Assembly: GCA_026260175.1 (NCBI GenBank) | Contig: JAKCWW010003690.1 | Coordinates: forward strand, 7,857-46,094 | Length of the DNA: 38,238 nucleotides | From: Reticulitermes lucifugus | Lineage: Eukaryota > Arthropoda > Insecta > Blattodea > Rhinotermitidae | Reading direction: 5' to 3' | Part shown: positions 35,601 through 38,238 of the stretch, piece after piece | Numbering within the stretch: position 1 is the first letter of the stretch | Layout: each line of letters starts with the position of its first letter | Made by a program: the position numbers and the translations under genes | The notes under the pieces: generated by a model | Told to the model about the DNA's origin: nothing | What the model saw: the letters and a program-made list of their open reading frames with translations, nothing else | The model's database searches: none

Positions 35601-37127
35601 GGGAGTCCAGCCAAAATCCAAACTCCAGTGCAATGGATTCTGATTAGCCGCAGCATGATCGCCCTGCTGCCTGTGTTATCACCCAGCAGTATCCACCACC
35701 TTCTGTTCATTGTGCTTTCATTCCTGCAAGGAAAAATATGGCACACATTTAAAAAATGTTATTGTTTACTTTCTTACTTTTTAAAAAACTGTATAACTTG
35801 AAATTGCATAAGTCAAGGGAGTGTCTCTGTACACTTCTCATTTTGTCATATGTGTTAAATGTGATTCATTTTTTATTATTTAATCACTGTAACAGTATCA
35901 GGTGAAGTGTATGAATTGTTAAGCCATTTATTACATATTTTCTGTGATCATTTTGCTTTGTTCCACAATGGTCCAAATATTTTTCTTAATTTTCTTTATC
36001 TGAATATTTTTGGTAGAAAATAGGGTAGTGAAAATTATGGAAAACGATTCTATCTGGAGGCACTTGAAAGGCAACAGCAGCAAACAGATTATGGAAATTG
36101 TGAGGTTTTCACATTAGTGCAGCTGAGGATACCATTCTTCTGGAATATGATGTGTCAATGGGTAATGTGATTTTGAGGGAACATAGTAACCCTTATATTC
36201 AAGAGTCAATAGGTCCTAGAAGAATGACCTAGAATGATCAACTTTTGAAGATGAGGGCACTACATTCCCTCAAAATGTCAGGATCAAGTTACCCTGTGAT
36301 GCAGCATTATATCCCAGAAGATCAGAACCTGAACAATAAAATCATAATACATTGATCCCTCATGTCCCATTTTAAAATGCAAGTATGTTGACCTTGGAGC
36401 TATACTGAAGTGACCACAATATTGTATCTCCCATAATGTCAGTAAATTAGGCTCATAAGGTAACTTTGTATTGTAGTCATGTGGATTATGACATTGCGTA
36501 GGCAGGCAGATTGCTGCCATCATTTCAAACAAAGAGCCTCTTTGTGTTTTCACTCTTACTATACTGTGTCATAACACAGAACGTCACAATATGGATCTTC
36601 ACCAGCATGGAAGTGTCAAATGTTGTTTGGTCTTTTGCTGTGCCAAAAGTCAGGTTCTTTGTTGCTAAAGAGTGGGTTCATATACCTTACGTACCTGAAT
36701 ATGAAACAATCCAATATCTAAGAGGACCCCACATCACCATTGCAATCTTCAGTACCTGTAAGGAGAATGTTTAACTTTGTCTGCGATTGTAAGGCAAGCC
36801 CCCATTTGTCATATGAGGAGTTGGGAAAGCATTTTTATCTTGTATTTGAGTAAATATGGTGTATAAGGTGGGATGCACATTACATATTTCTCATTGTAAA
36901 GTGTTTTCTACTTAATGTTCAATTTACGTGCTACCACACACATTCTATGAGGATCAATTCCCCCCCCCCACACACACACAGCAATTTGTAATGTAAAGGA
37001 ATTATTTTGTAATTTAGTTTTTATGATCATTTCTCTTGTAAGGTGACAGAGAACTTGTGCAGCTATTCACATTTGATGCCAGAGTTACAGAGCCTTTCTT
37101 CAGGGAAGAAGAACTAACACATGTTCA
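6609..37127 (+). CDS. CACNA2D: Voltage-gated calcium channel alpha-2/delta subunit (partial, 17 exons)
   Basis: Spliced span of the only host gene recognised. Seventeen exons (separate entries a-q) join with matching phases to 767 codons. Numbered from the first visible codon: VWA_N-type region about 1-165, VWA domain about 185-370 with MIDAS DNSGS at 194-198, Thr271 and the Asp of VTDG at 308, then Cache-like sequence to the end, including [16 protein letters not shown] in exon k. About ten N-x-S/T sequons fit an extracellular glycoprotein. Family members are about 1,000-1,250 residues, cleaved into alpha2 and delta and membrane-anchored. They raise surface expression of CaV1/CaV2 channels and act in synapse formation. 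The start codon and the C-terminal delta region are outside the window. The similarity pattern ([19 protein letters not shown]) points to the alpha2delta-3/-4-like branch; the insect orthologue (straightjacket, stolid or another) is not settled. Confidence 0.93.
7004..7310. repeat. 38-bp minisatellite, eight copies
   Basis: Units start at 7004, 7042, 7079, 7117, 7155, 7193, 7233 and 7273. The consensus begins TGTTAACTTGCAGCCATC and continues ATATCCCAGAAGACAGTAGG. The last three units replace TTGCAGC with a CACTCxCTG-type sequence, a higher-order divergence. It lies in intron a-b, with a partial diverged unit at 6976-7003. Confidence 0.95.
7996..8040 (+). ncRNA. Degenerate hammerhead-like motif
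   Basis: CCTAATGATGGAG, then TGCCCGAAACAGCGG, shares the layout of the better copies (CTGATGA-like, stem II, GAAAC). The first core block has a substitution and stem II is weak, so it is likely inactive. Located in intron a-b. Confidence 0.3.
8362..8599 (+). CDS. CACNA2D: alpha2delta exon b (VWA_N domain)
   Basis: 79 codons plus one base, phase 0 to 1, acceptor TTGTGTTGTAG, donor GATCTAG|GTAGGA. It starts [14 protein letters not shown] and ends [14 protein letters not shown], the typical VWA_N landmark (VPTNxY). It contains four N-glycosylation sequons (NRT, NYT, NNT, NYS). Confidence 0.95.
8745..8860. repeat. Inverted trinucleotide runs (CCG/CAC and GTG/GGT)
   Basis: A CCGCCGCCATCACCACCACC run is followed about 30 bp later by its near-complement GGTGGTGATGGTGGCGGTGG. 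The two could fold into a long hairpin. Short His-rich or Val-rich reading frames here are artefacts of the repeat. Confidence 0.8.
8861..10372. other. Intron b-c, unassigned
   Basis: No exon or defined repeat that I can support. AT-rich single-copy-looking sequence; the reading frames at 8918-9118 and 9701-10044 show no family resemblance. Confidence 0.5.
10373..10836. mobile_element. Non-autonomous hAT element (464 bp) with TSD
   Basis: Perfect 16-bp terminal inverted repeats, CAGTGGTATTCAACCT on the left and its complement on the right. The flanking 8-mers tgttaggg (10365-10372) and tgttagga (10837-10844) match at 7 of 8. Subterminal TACCCCC repeats occur at both ends; the interior is AT-rich and non-coding. 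Located in intron b-c. Confidence 0.9.
11001..11136. repeat. 136-bp inverted-repeat element
   Basis: 11001-11029 (begins GGTCTCCATTGTTCTGGGAT) is the inverted copy of 11108-11136 with one mismatch. The inner ends share CACATCCCAGAAGA with the tails of the hammerhead-like repeats and the 38-bp minisatellite unit. No target duplication is clear. The following 11137-11847 shows nothing further. Confidence 0.8.
11848..11979 (+). CDS. CACNA2D: alpha2delta exon c (VWA_N domain)
   Basis: 43 full codons with split codons at both ends (enters needing 2 bases, leaves with 1). Acceptor TTTGTTACAG, donor TATCCAG|GTGAGA. It encodes [10 protein letters not shown] and [15 protein letters not shown], matching the conserved W-S-x-x-L-D-x-x-F and Q-x-F-G-S-x-x-G-x-x-R-x-Y-P of the family. 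Confidence 0.95.
12124..12880 (-). mobile_element. Decayed LINE 3' region (reverse strand)
   Basis: On the minus strand, 12880-12690 gives a broken reading [19 protein letters not shown], matching the YGCETWxLxxREExRLRVF segment after the reverse transcriptase of a non-LTR element. 12370-12240 gives [16 protein letters not shown], and 12222-12124 holds the 3' tail ending in GAGTTAGTTAG. Many stops. A diverged insertion may occupy about 12390-12660. Same family as 27160-27865, 31794-31927 and 34148-34620. Confidence 0.7.
12934..13190 (+). CDS. CACNA2D: alpha2delta exon d (VWA start, MIDAS motif)
   Basis: Two bases plus 85 codons, ending in phase 0 at CTGGTTCAG|GTGAGA. It carries [18 protein letters not shown] and then [13 protein letters not shown], the first VWA strand with the metal-binding DxSxS motif, followed by [17 protein letters not shown]. 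The MIDAS of alpha2delta is needed for channel trafficking. RNR stands where gabapentin-binding vertebrate subunits have RRR. Confidence 0.97.
13311..13340. repeat. (AGT)n microsatellite
   Basis: About nine AGT units just downstream of exon d, within intron d-e. Confidence 0.95.
13743..13798. repeat. (AAT)n microsatellite
   Basis: About 18 AAT units with one interruption (AAAAAT). The rest of 13341-14270 is AT-rich intron sequence with no feature I can support. Confidence 0.95.
14272..14341. repeat. Compound (CATT)n-(CTTT)n-(CT)n microsatellite
   Basis: Successive CATT, CTTT, CT and again CTTT tracts form one pyrimidine-rich compound repeat in intron d-e. Confidence 0.95.
14656..14691. repeat. 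(AT)n microsatellite
   Basis: About 17 AT dinucleotides in intron d-e. Confidence 0.95.
14833..15094. mobile_element. Non-autonomous hAT-like element (262 bp) with TSD
   Basis: The left end reads CAGGGGCATAGCTGG; the right end, reversed, reads CAGTGGCCTAGCTAGG. The 8-bp flanks gttattta and gatattta agree at 7 of 8. The subterminal GAGGGGTTGGGCAAGT..GCGGCCGCCCC matches the element at 6422-6510. No protein is encoded. The remaining intron to 15846 shows nothing more. Confidence 0.75.
15847..15957 (+). CDS. CACNA2D: alpha2delta exon e (VWA)
   Basis: 37 codons, phase 0 to 0, acceptor TATTTTTCAG, donor GAGAAG|GTAAGG. It encodes [16 protein letters not shown] and then [18 protein letters not shown]. 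The Thr of NLTHAF is placed to act as the second MIDAS element, and NLT is also a sequon. Confidence 0.95.
16020..16205 (+). repeat. SINE 3'-body fragment
   Basis: GGTTAATGAGTGGAGCTATACC and the following pyrimidine-rich ACTC..CCC..CTTCATGG resemble the 3' half of the SINE at 28312-28562. The tRNA-like head is missing. Confidence 0.5.
16989..17446. mobile_element. Internally deleted Tigger/pogo-type element (458 bp)
   Basis: The ends are CAGCAAAATTCTGTTAATCC on the left and, reversed, CAGCAAACTTCCTTAAATCC on the right. Subterminal GGATTATC / GATAATCC motifs recur on both sides, as in Tigger elements. TA follows the right end; the left TA is not intact. Only the end of the transposase gene is kept (see 17135-17360). 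Located in intron e-f. Confidence 0.65.
17135..17360 (-). pseudogene. Tigger-like transposase C-terminal remnant
   Basis: Minus-strand reading frame with [20 protein letters not shown], then a Ser/Thr/Pro-rich stretch [11 protein letters not shown] and an acidic end [11 protein letters not shown] followed by a stop. The polar, acidic tail is typical of the C-terminus of Tigger/jerky-like DDE transposases. The catalytic domain is absent. The frame runs upstream into the terminal repeat, so the start at 17479 is not meaningful. Confidence 0.5.
17603..17720 (+). ncRNA. Hammerhead-like motif with conserved tail (best isolated copy)
   Basis: CTGAAGA at 17609-17615; stem II GGGAC (17617-17621) with GTCCC (17631-17635); GAAA at 17636-17639; CG as a 1-2 bp stem III; TC at 17642-17643 as the possible cleavage site. 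Stem I can pair CC with GG and, across an internal loop, TTG with CAA. The tail ACATAACATCCCAGAGGAGC is shared with other copies. All invariant hammerhead core bases are present. Confidence 0.6.
18083..18305 (+). CDS. CACNA2D: alpha2delta exon f (VWA end)
   Basis: 74 codons plus one base, acceptor TTATTTTGCAG, donor AACAGAG|GTAAGA. It contains [20 protein letters not shown], whose VTDG supplies the third MIDAS Asp, then [11 protein letters not shown] and the very conserved [10 protein letters not shown] (Gly completed by exon g). Sequons NHT and NNT are present. Confidence 0.97.
18823..19350. repeat. Dispersed repeat family A, copy 4
   Basis: Located in intron f-g. It retains the GCAAAAGTGCGAAAAG head, CAACTCGGCTCCCACTAGAC, GATTTTCATGAAATTTTATG, and a tail through GTGCATGCGCTTTGCATGCTGG and CCTCAGTGTTACGTTA. 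This is the only copy clearly inside the gene. Confidence 0.75.
19530..19830 (+). repeat. SINE-like element with diverged B box
   Basis: AAGCGGCCACTGGTTCTTGTCTC resembles the T-arm/B-box part of a tRNA-derived SINE, followed by GGCTATCCTGGCTGAGTTGT and CAGGCAAATGCTAGGATAGT, a body I recognise as recurrent in insect genomes. Family not the same as 28312-28562. Confidence 0.45.
20344..20480 (+). CDS. CACNA2D: alpha2delta exon g
   Basis: Two bases plus 45 codons, phase leaves 0. Acceptor GTTGTTACAG, donor ACAACC|GTGAGT. It encodes [20 protein letters not shown] and ends [11 protein letters not shown], matching the family stretch that links VWA to the Cache region (I-x-x-x-x-x-V-x-E-x-V-x-x-Y then W-T-x-x-Y). 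Confidence 0.95.
20568..20599. repeat. (CA)n microsatellite
   Basis: CA dinucleotides with single T and G interruptions, just downstream of exon g. Confidence 0.9.
20700..21110 (-). mobile_element. Decayed LINE fragment (reverse strand)
   Basis: Minus-strand readings give [11 protein letters not shown] and, downstream, RDRIINEIF, resembling the YNSETWxxTKR..KxRRDKIRNEEI region after a reverse transcriptase. Frames are broken many times. The assignment rests on this short pattern only. Confidence 0.4.
21130..22110 (-). mobile_element. Jockey-like LINE remnant with deleted RT
   Basis: Minus strand, from about 22024 downward: [18 protein letters not shown], then after frame breaks [20 protein letters not shown] and [12 protein letters not shown], the linker between endonuclease and reverse transcriptase. 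This runs directly into [27 protein letters not shown] and, past a stop, [20 protein letters not shown], the C-terminal zinc-knuckle region. Reverse transcriptase and RNase H domains are missing. A TGA replaces the second Cys of the expected CxxC. Confidence 0.75.
22111..22535. other. Unassigned stretch with (GT)n
   Basis: Contains a GT dinucleotide run at 22234-22260. Otherwise nothing I can support. It may include more of a retroelement next to the assembly gap. Confidence 0.5.
22536..22581. other. Assembly gap (46 N)
   Basis: A run of 46 undetermined bases, directly followed by a tract of ten G. The true length of missing sequence is unknown. The gap lies in intron g-h, so no exon in the model is broken by it. 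Up to 23148 there is no recognised feature other than another G-rich stretch near 22737-22752. Confidence 1.
23149..23289 (+). CDS. CACNA2D: alpha2delta exon h (basic insertion segment)
   Basis: 47 codons, phase 0 to 0, acceptor ATTATTCACAG, donor AGCCAG|GTATTG. It begins [14 protein letters not shown] and contains RLRRKRLSK, a furin-like R-x-K/R-R basic cluster. The segment sits where vertebrate alpha2delta-3 has only a short linker. Being 141 nt and symmetric, it could be skipped without a frameshift. Confidence 0.9.
23290..25286. other. Intron h-i, unassigned
   Basis: About 2 kb without a feature I can support, apart from a short GA run near 24851-24865. The reading frame at 23351-23701 (116 codons) has mixed composition, no splice-site logic and no recognised motif. 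Confidence 0.5.
25287..25388 (+). CDS. CACNA2D: alpha2delta exon i (Cache)
   Basis: 34 codons, phase 0 to 0, polypyrimidine-rich acceptor CCCCACTGCCTTGTAG, donor AATGAG|GTAAGG. It encodes [14 protein letters not shown], corresponding to the M-x-T-V-A-x-P-V-F strand in other alpha2delta proteins. Confidence 0.95.
25692..25780 (+). ncRNA. Degenerate hammerhead-like motif with tail
   Basis: CTGAAGA at 25698-25704, then GGAACATGTGTAGC where the better copies have GAAACATGTAGG. The tail GGTGTCATAACCCAGAAAACC matches the tail of 29003-29110. The first A of GAAA is changed and stem II is poor; probably inactive. Confidence 0.4.
26109..26189 (+). CDS. CACNA2D: alpha2delta exon j (Cache)
   Basis: 27 codons, phase 0 to 0, acceptor TTTGTTTGCAG, donor TACAAG|GTAACC. 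It encodes [19 protein letters not shown], the hallmark LGVxGxDVPxxxL strand of the Cache region. Confidence 0.97.
26829..26903 (+). CDS. CACNA2D: alpha2delta exon k (Cache)
   Basis: 25 codons, phase 0 to 0, acceptor TTTGTTCCAG, donor CCAGTG|GTAAGC. It encodes [19 protein letters not shown], one of the most conserved family segments (GYxFxxxxNGYxLxHP). Confidence 0.97.
27160..27865 (+). mobile_element. 5'-truncated LINE, 3' end of ORF2
   Basis: In-frame [49 protein letters not shown] (27175-27396), stop, then in another frame [20 protein letters not shown], then [54 protein letters not shown] to 27784, and a 3' tail GAGTTAGTTAGTT. This is the post-RT connection and C-terminus of a non-LTR retrotransposon. 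It sits in intron k-l on the same strand as the gene. Confidence 0.85.
27866..28311. other. Unassigned intron sequence
   Basis: AT-rich, with no exon or repeat signal that I can support. Confidence 0.5.
28312..28562 (+). repeat. tRNA-derived SINE
   Basis: The head GGCCAGGATAGTGTAGTCGG contains an A-box-like TAGTGTAGTCGG; a B-box-like GGGGATCAAATC follows about 45 bp later. The body includes GCACCGAGGTTAAAG and GAGCTATACATATACTC. The same family occurs reversed at 33301-33567 and as fragments at 16020-16205 and 30700-30800. Confidence 0.75.
29003..29110 (+). ncRNA. Hammerhead-like motif, mutated core, with tail
   Basis: Aligned base for base with the copy at 17603: GTGAGGA replaces CTGAAGA, stem II GGGAC/GTCCC is intact, GAAA is intact, and CATC replaces CGTC. 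The tail TGTAATATACCAGAAGACC is shared. The loss of the first core C predicts no activity. It lies about 200 bp before exon l. Confidence 0.5.
29312..29416 (+). CDS. CACNA2D: alpha2delta exon l
   Basis: 35 codons, phase 0 to 0, acceptor TTTTCATTTTCAG, donor GAAGAG|GTCTGT. It encodes [17 protein letters not shown], matching the Y-x-S-V-D-L-x-E-V-E part of alpha2delta-3-like proteins. The donor has C at +3 and is the weakest splice site in the model. Confidence 0.92.
30035..30085 (+). ncRNA. Hammerhead-like motif, GAAA lost
   Basis: CTGATGA at 30044-30050 and a perfect 6-bp stem II, GAGAAC with GTTCTC, but ACAA stands where GAAA is expected. The remaining layout matches other copies. Located in intron l-m. 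Confidence 0.4.
30700..30800 (-). repeat. SINE 3'-body fragment
   Basis: On the minus strand CATCAAGGTTAAGAACG, then GGAGCTATATCTCTGC and CATATGCCTTCACGG, aligns with the 3' part of the SINE at 28312-28562. Head absent. The rest of intron l-m, 30086-31508, shows no other feature. Confidence 0.5.
31509..31583 (+). CDS. CACNA2D: alpha2delta exon m
   Basis: 25 codons, phase 0 to 0, acceptor TGTCATTGCAG, donor GATATA|GTGAGT. It encodes [16 protein letters not shown], matching the conserved LRNAMVxxxxGK segment, with an NHS sequon. Confidence 0.95.
31794..31927 (+). mobile_element. LINE 3'-end fragment
   Basis: Encodes [20 protein letters not shown], the extreme C-terminus of the same LINE family as 27160-27865. 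The 3' UTR has TTCTCAAGAAGGACTCTGC and ends in GTTAGTTAGTTAG. Heavily 5'-truncated. It inserts between exons m and n. Confidence 0.8.
32127..32323 (+). CDS. CACNA2D: alpha2delta exon n (second Cache-like lobe)
   Basis: 65 codons plus two bases, acceptor CTAATCTTTCAG, donor GACTG|GTGAGT. It encodes [20 protein letters not shown] and later GMYYIKAG, matching the YYYTDIKGTPFSLGVALS-type motif. The split Trp codon is completed by the first base of exon o. Confidence 0.96.
32453..32650. repeat. 198-bp inverted repeat holding two hammerhead-like motifs
   Basis: Arms of about 90 bp run from TATTGGACAATG (32453) to GAGAAAA and from TTTTCTC to CATTGTCCAATA (32650). The right arm holds CTGATAA (32589-32595), a stem II of GGCTTA/TAAGTC, AAAA, and the palindrome ACATGT. 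The left arm carries the reversed counterpart. Same architecture as the 800-bp palindrome but smaller and more decayed. It starts 130 bp after exon n. Confidence 0.7.
33301..33567 (-). repeat. tRNA-derived SINE (reverse strand)
   Basis: Reversed, it begins GGCCGGGATAGCATAGTTGG, closely matching the head of 28312-28562. A B-box-like GGAGATTGAATCC follows, and the body contains GGGGTAAAGCAGCC and GGAGCTATACCTCC. Located in intron n-o. Confidence 0.75.
33906..34093 (+). CDS. CACNA2D: alpha2delta exon o
   Basis: One base plus 62 codons plus one base, acceptor CTAATTTCAG, donor ACTGAAA|GTATGT. It begins [20 protein letters not shown], equivalent to the W-x-Y-C-x-x-x-L/H stretch of the family, and ends FFVDNGTE with an NGT sequon. 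Confidence 0.93.
34148..34620 (-). mobile_element. Decayed LINE 3' region (reverse strand)
   Basis: Minus-strand readings include [19 protein letters not shown], equivalent to the IKMDLREIG..DWIxLAQ segment of the LINE at 27160-27865, then AGCTTCTCAAGAAGTACTCC and a 3' end near GAGTTAGTGTGTTAG. Upstream (to about 34620) the reading is badly broken but colinear. It lies between exons o and p. Confidence 0.6.
34824..34868 (+). CDS. CACNA2D: alpha2delta exon p (45-nt microexon)
   Basis: Two bases, 14 codons and one base between acceptor TTACTTTTTAG and donor TACT|GTAAGT. It encodes [14 protein letters not shown]. It is symmetric (phase 1 to 1), so skipping would keep the frame. Its support is phase continuity with both neighbours and good splice sites; the peptide itself is poorly conserved. 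Confidence 0.8.
35051..35215. repeat. 61-bp tandem triplication
   Basis: Units start at 35051, 35112 and 35173 (TGTGxTTTGAAACTTTGGCC). The first two are nearly identical and the third is partial with a few substitutions. Located in intron p-q. Confidence 0.95.
35216..37042. other. Intron p-q, mostly unassigned
   Basis: No exon is supported. 36291-36330 has GATGCAGCATTATATCCCAG, matching the tail shared by the hammerhead-like repeats, so a head-less fragment may lie there. A C-run followed by CA repeats sits at 36960-36980 just before exon q. Confidence 0.5.
37043..37127 (+). CDS. CACNA2D: alpha2delta exon q (last visible)
   Basis: Two bases, 27 codons and two bases, acceptor CTCTTGTAAG, donor GTTCA|GTAAGT. 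It encodes [20 protein letters not shown] and then REEELTHV, resembling the region where the family reads LxQEVLFDAxVTxxxxxYW. The reading frame continues into an intron; further exons lie outside the window. Confidence 0.88.
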
Positions 37128-37740
37128 GTAAGTGGTCCTGATATCAGATGTTTTGTTGTCCTGGCACCTAAACCATTCACTCACCAACTTATTGATGTGA
37201 ATTGTGTTTAACCAAACAAACCCTTTTAAGTTCTCCTTCTCTTCTTTTTGCATTTGCTGTTGCTAACTTTTGTGTGATCTTTGTTTAAAATACACAACAT
37301 GAAGCACAGAGAGCAGTTGGGTCTGTTAGATTCAGAATCATCAGATGAGATGTTACGATAATCATGAATGGTTAATTAGGCTTTGAAGTGTAGCAGTCGA
37401 AGCATGTGTGAAGGTCCTGTTCCAGAATTTACTTGGATAGAATTGTCTAAACCTCAGGACAGATGGTAACTAGCCTACATTCACACCAGGCACCTCATGA
37501 ATACAAGTCTAGAGAATTGCTGCTATTCAGACTTCTTAGTGTGAGATAAAGAAAATATGGAGCTTCACCTCCATGTCTTTTACATACTGTACCTTCATAG
37601 TTTGGGTCTTGGAAGTGAAGAAATGAGAAGTGTTGGTAAGAAAAGAAAATGTCCAAGCTGTAAGAAAGAAAAATAAAGATGGGTGGGATTTAACCATTTT
37701 ACTTGTACTGAAGGCAGATATTTCATGTGTCAGCATATGG

Positions 37741-38238
37741 ACATTCTTCCCACATCATCATCATCACATAGTCTGTCATGTGACAGGTCCATAGCCTCTT
37801 CCCAGCAAGTTCTCCAGAGAGTGTGATCTAGTGCTTCCTCTTTCAACTTTCTATATCTTCTTCGTGTCCTTAAGATCATCCAGTAACTGCTTACGTCTTC
37901 TTCCTTATCTTGCCATCCTTTCTCTATTTCCTTCAGTAACGTGTTTTAGTAGGCAGCTCCTATGCAACATGTGACCAATTCAGCTAGCCTTTCTTCATTT
38001 TACTGTATGTAAAATGTTCCTTGCCTCTTTGGCTGTCTGTAATACTTCTTCATTTTTTACACAACTGGTGCAACTAATCTTCTCCATCTTTTTTCGAGCA
38101 CCACATTTCAAAGCTTTCAAAGGTATTTCTGATCTACTTTCCAAAGTATCCAATTTTCAGCACCATACAAAACTATGCTCCAAATTAAATTAGGTTATAG
38201 ACCAACTGATGCACACTAAAACCACTTTTTAAGTAGCT
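37741..38238 (-). mobile_element. LINE fragment of a second family (reverse strand)
   Basis: The minus strand reads RRRYRKLKEEALDHTLWRTC and, upstream in other frames, VKNEEVLQTAKEARNILHTV, the C-terminal region of a common insect non-LTR retrotransposon (KLKEEALDRTLWRT type). It continues beyond the window. Several frame breaks. It follows exon q within the next intron. Confidence 0.75.

Noticed and set aside
36511..36774. 87-residue open frame before exon q
   Set aside because: No splice-phase fit with exons p and q, no recognised motif, and hydrophobic runs typical of AT-rich noise.

Overview
The window looks like intron-rich insect genomic DNA. It holds tRNA-derived SINEs, decayed non-LTR retrotransposons, hAT and Tigger/pogo-type DNA transposon remnants, and one large plus-strand gene whose short exons sit among repeats. 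The retroelement peptides resemble families I associate with large polyneopteran genomes (cockroach/termite type); that placement is inference from recognition, not a search.

The only host gene I can support is a voltage-gated calcium channel auxiliary subunit alpha-2/delta (CACNA2D family). Seventeen consecutive coding exons between 6609 and 37127 join in compatible phases into 767 codons plus two bases. The order is: N-terminal VWA_N-type region (exons a-d), VWA domain with a DNSGS MIDAS motif (exons d-f), then a Cache-like extracellular region (exons g-q). The start codon and signal peptide lie upstream of the window or were not recognised. The C-terminal part (delta peptide and membrane anchor) lies beyond the 3' end. 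Residues around the VWA domain ([11 protein letters not shown]) resemble the vertebrate alpha2delta-3/-4 branch rather than gabapentin-binding alpha2delta-1/-2.

Region 1-6608 is upstream or intronic repeat DNA: a SINE-like piece, three of the four copies of a dispersed repeat ('family A'), an 800-bp imperfect palindrome, a tandem array of about 140-bp units split by a small hAT element, and a short hAT-like element about 100 bp before the first visible exon. Region 6720-20343 carries a 38-bp minisatellite, two hAT non-autonomous elements with near-perfect 8-bp target duplications, a reverse-strand LINE, a Tigger-derived element and microsatellites. Region 20481-23148 has two further reverse-strand LINEs, one with a deleted middle, and a 46-N assembly gap. 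Region 23290-38238 carries more SINE and LINE fragments, a 61-bp triplication and the last ten exons.

The most interesting non-gene signal is a dispersed family of hammerhead-ribozyme-like motifs (CTGANGA, stem II, GAAA, a very short palindromic stem III, then TH). It occurs at least nine times in graded states of decay, twice as head-to-head pairs inside large inverted repeats. Hammerheads with tiny stem III are known from Penelope-like and related retroelements, but no Penelope reverse transcriptase is visible here.
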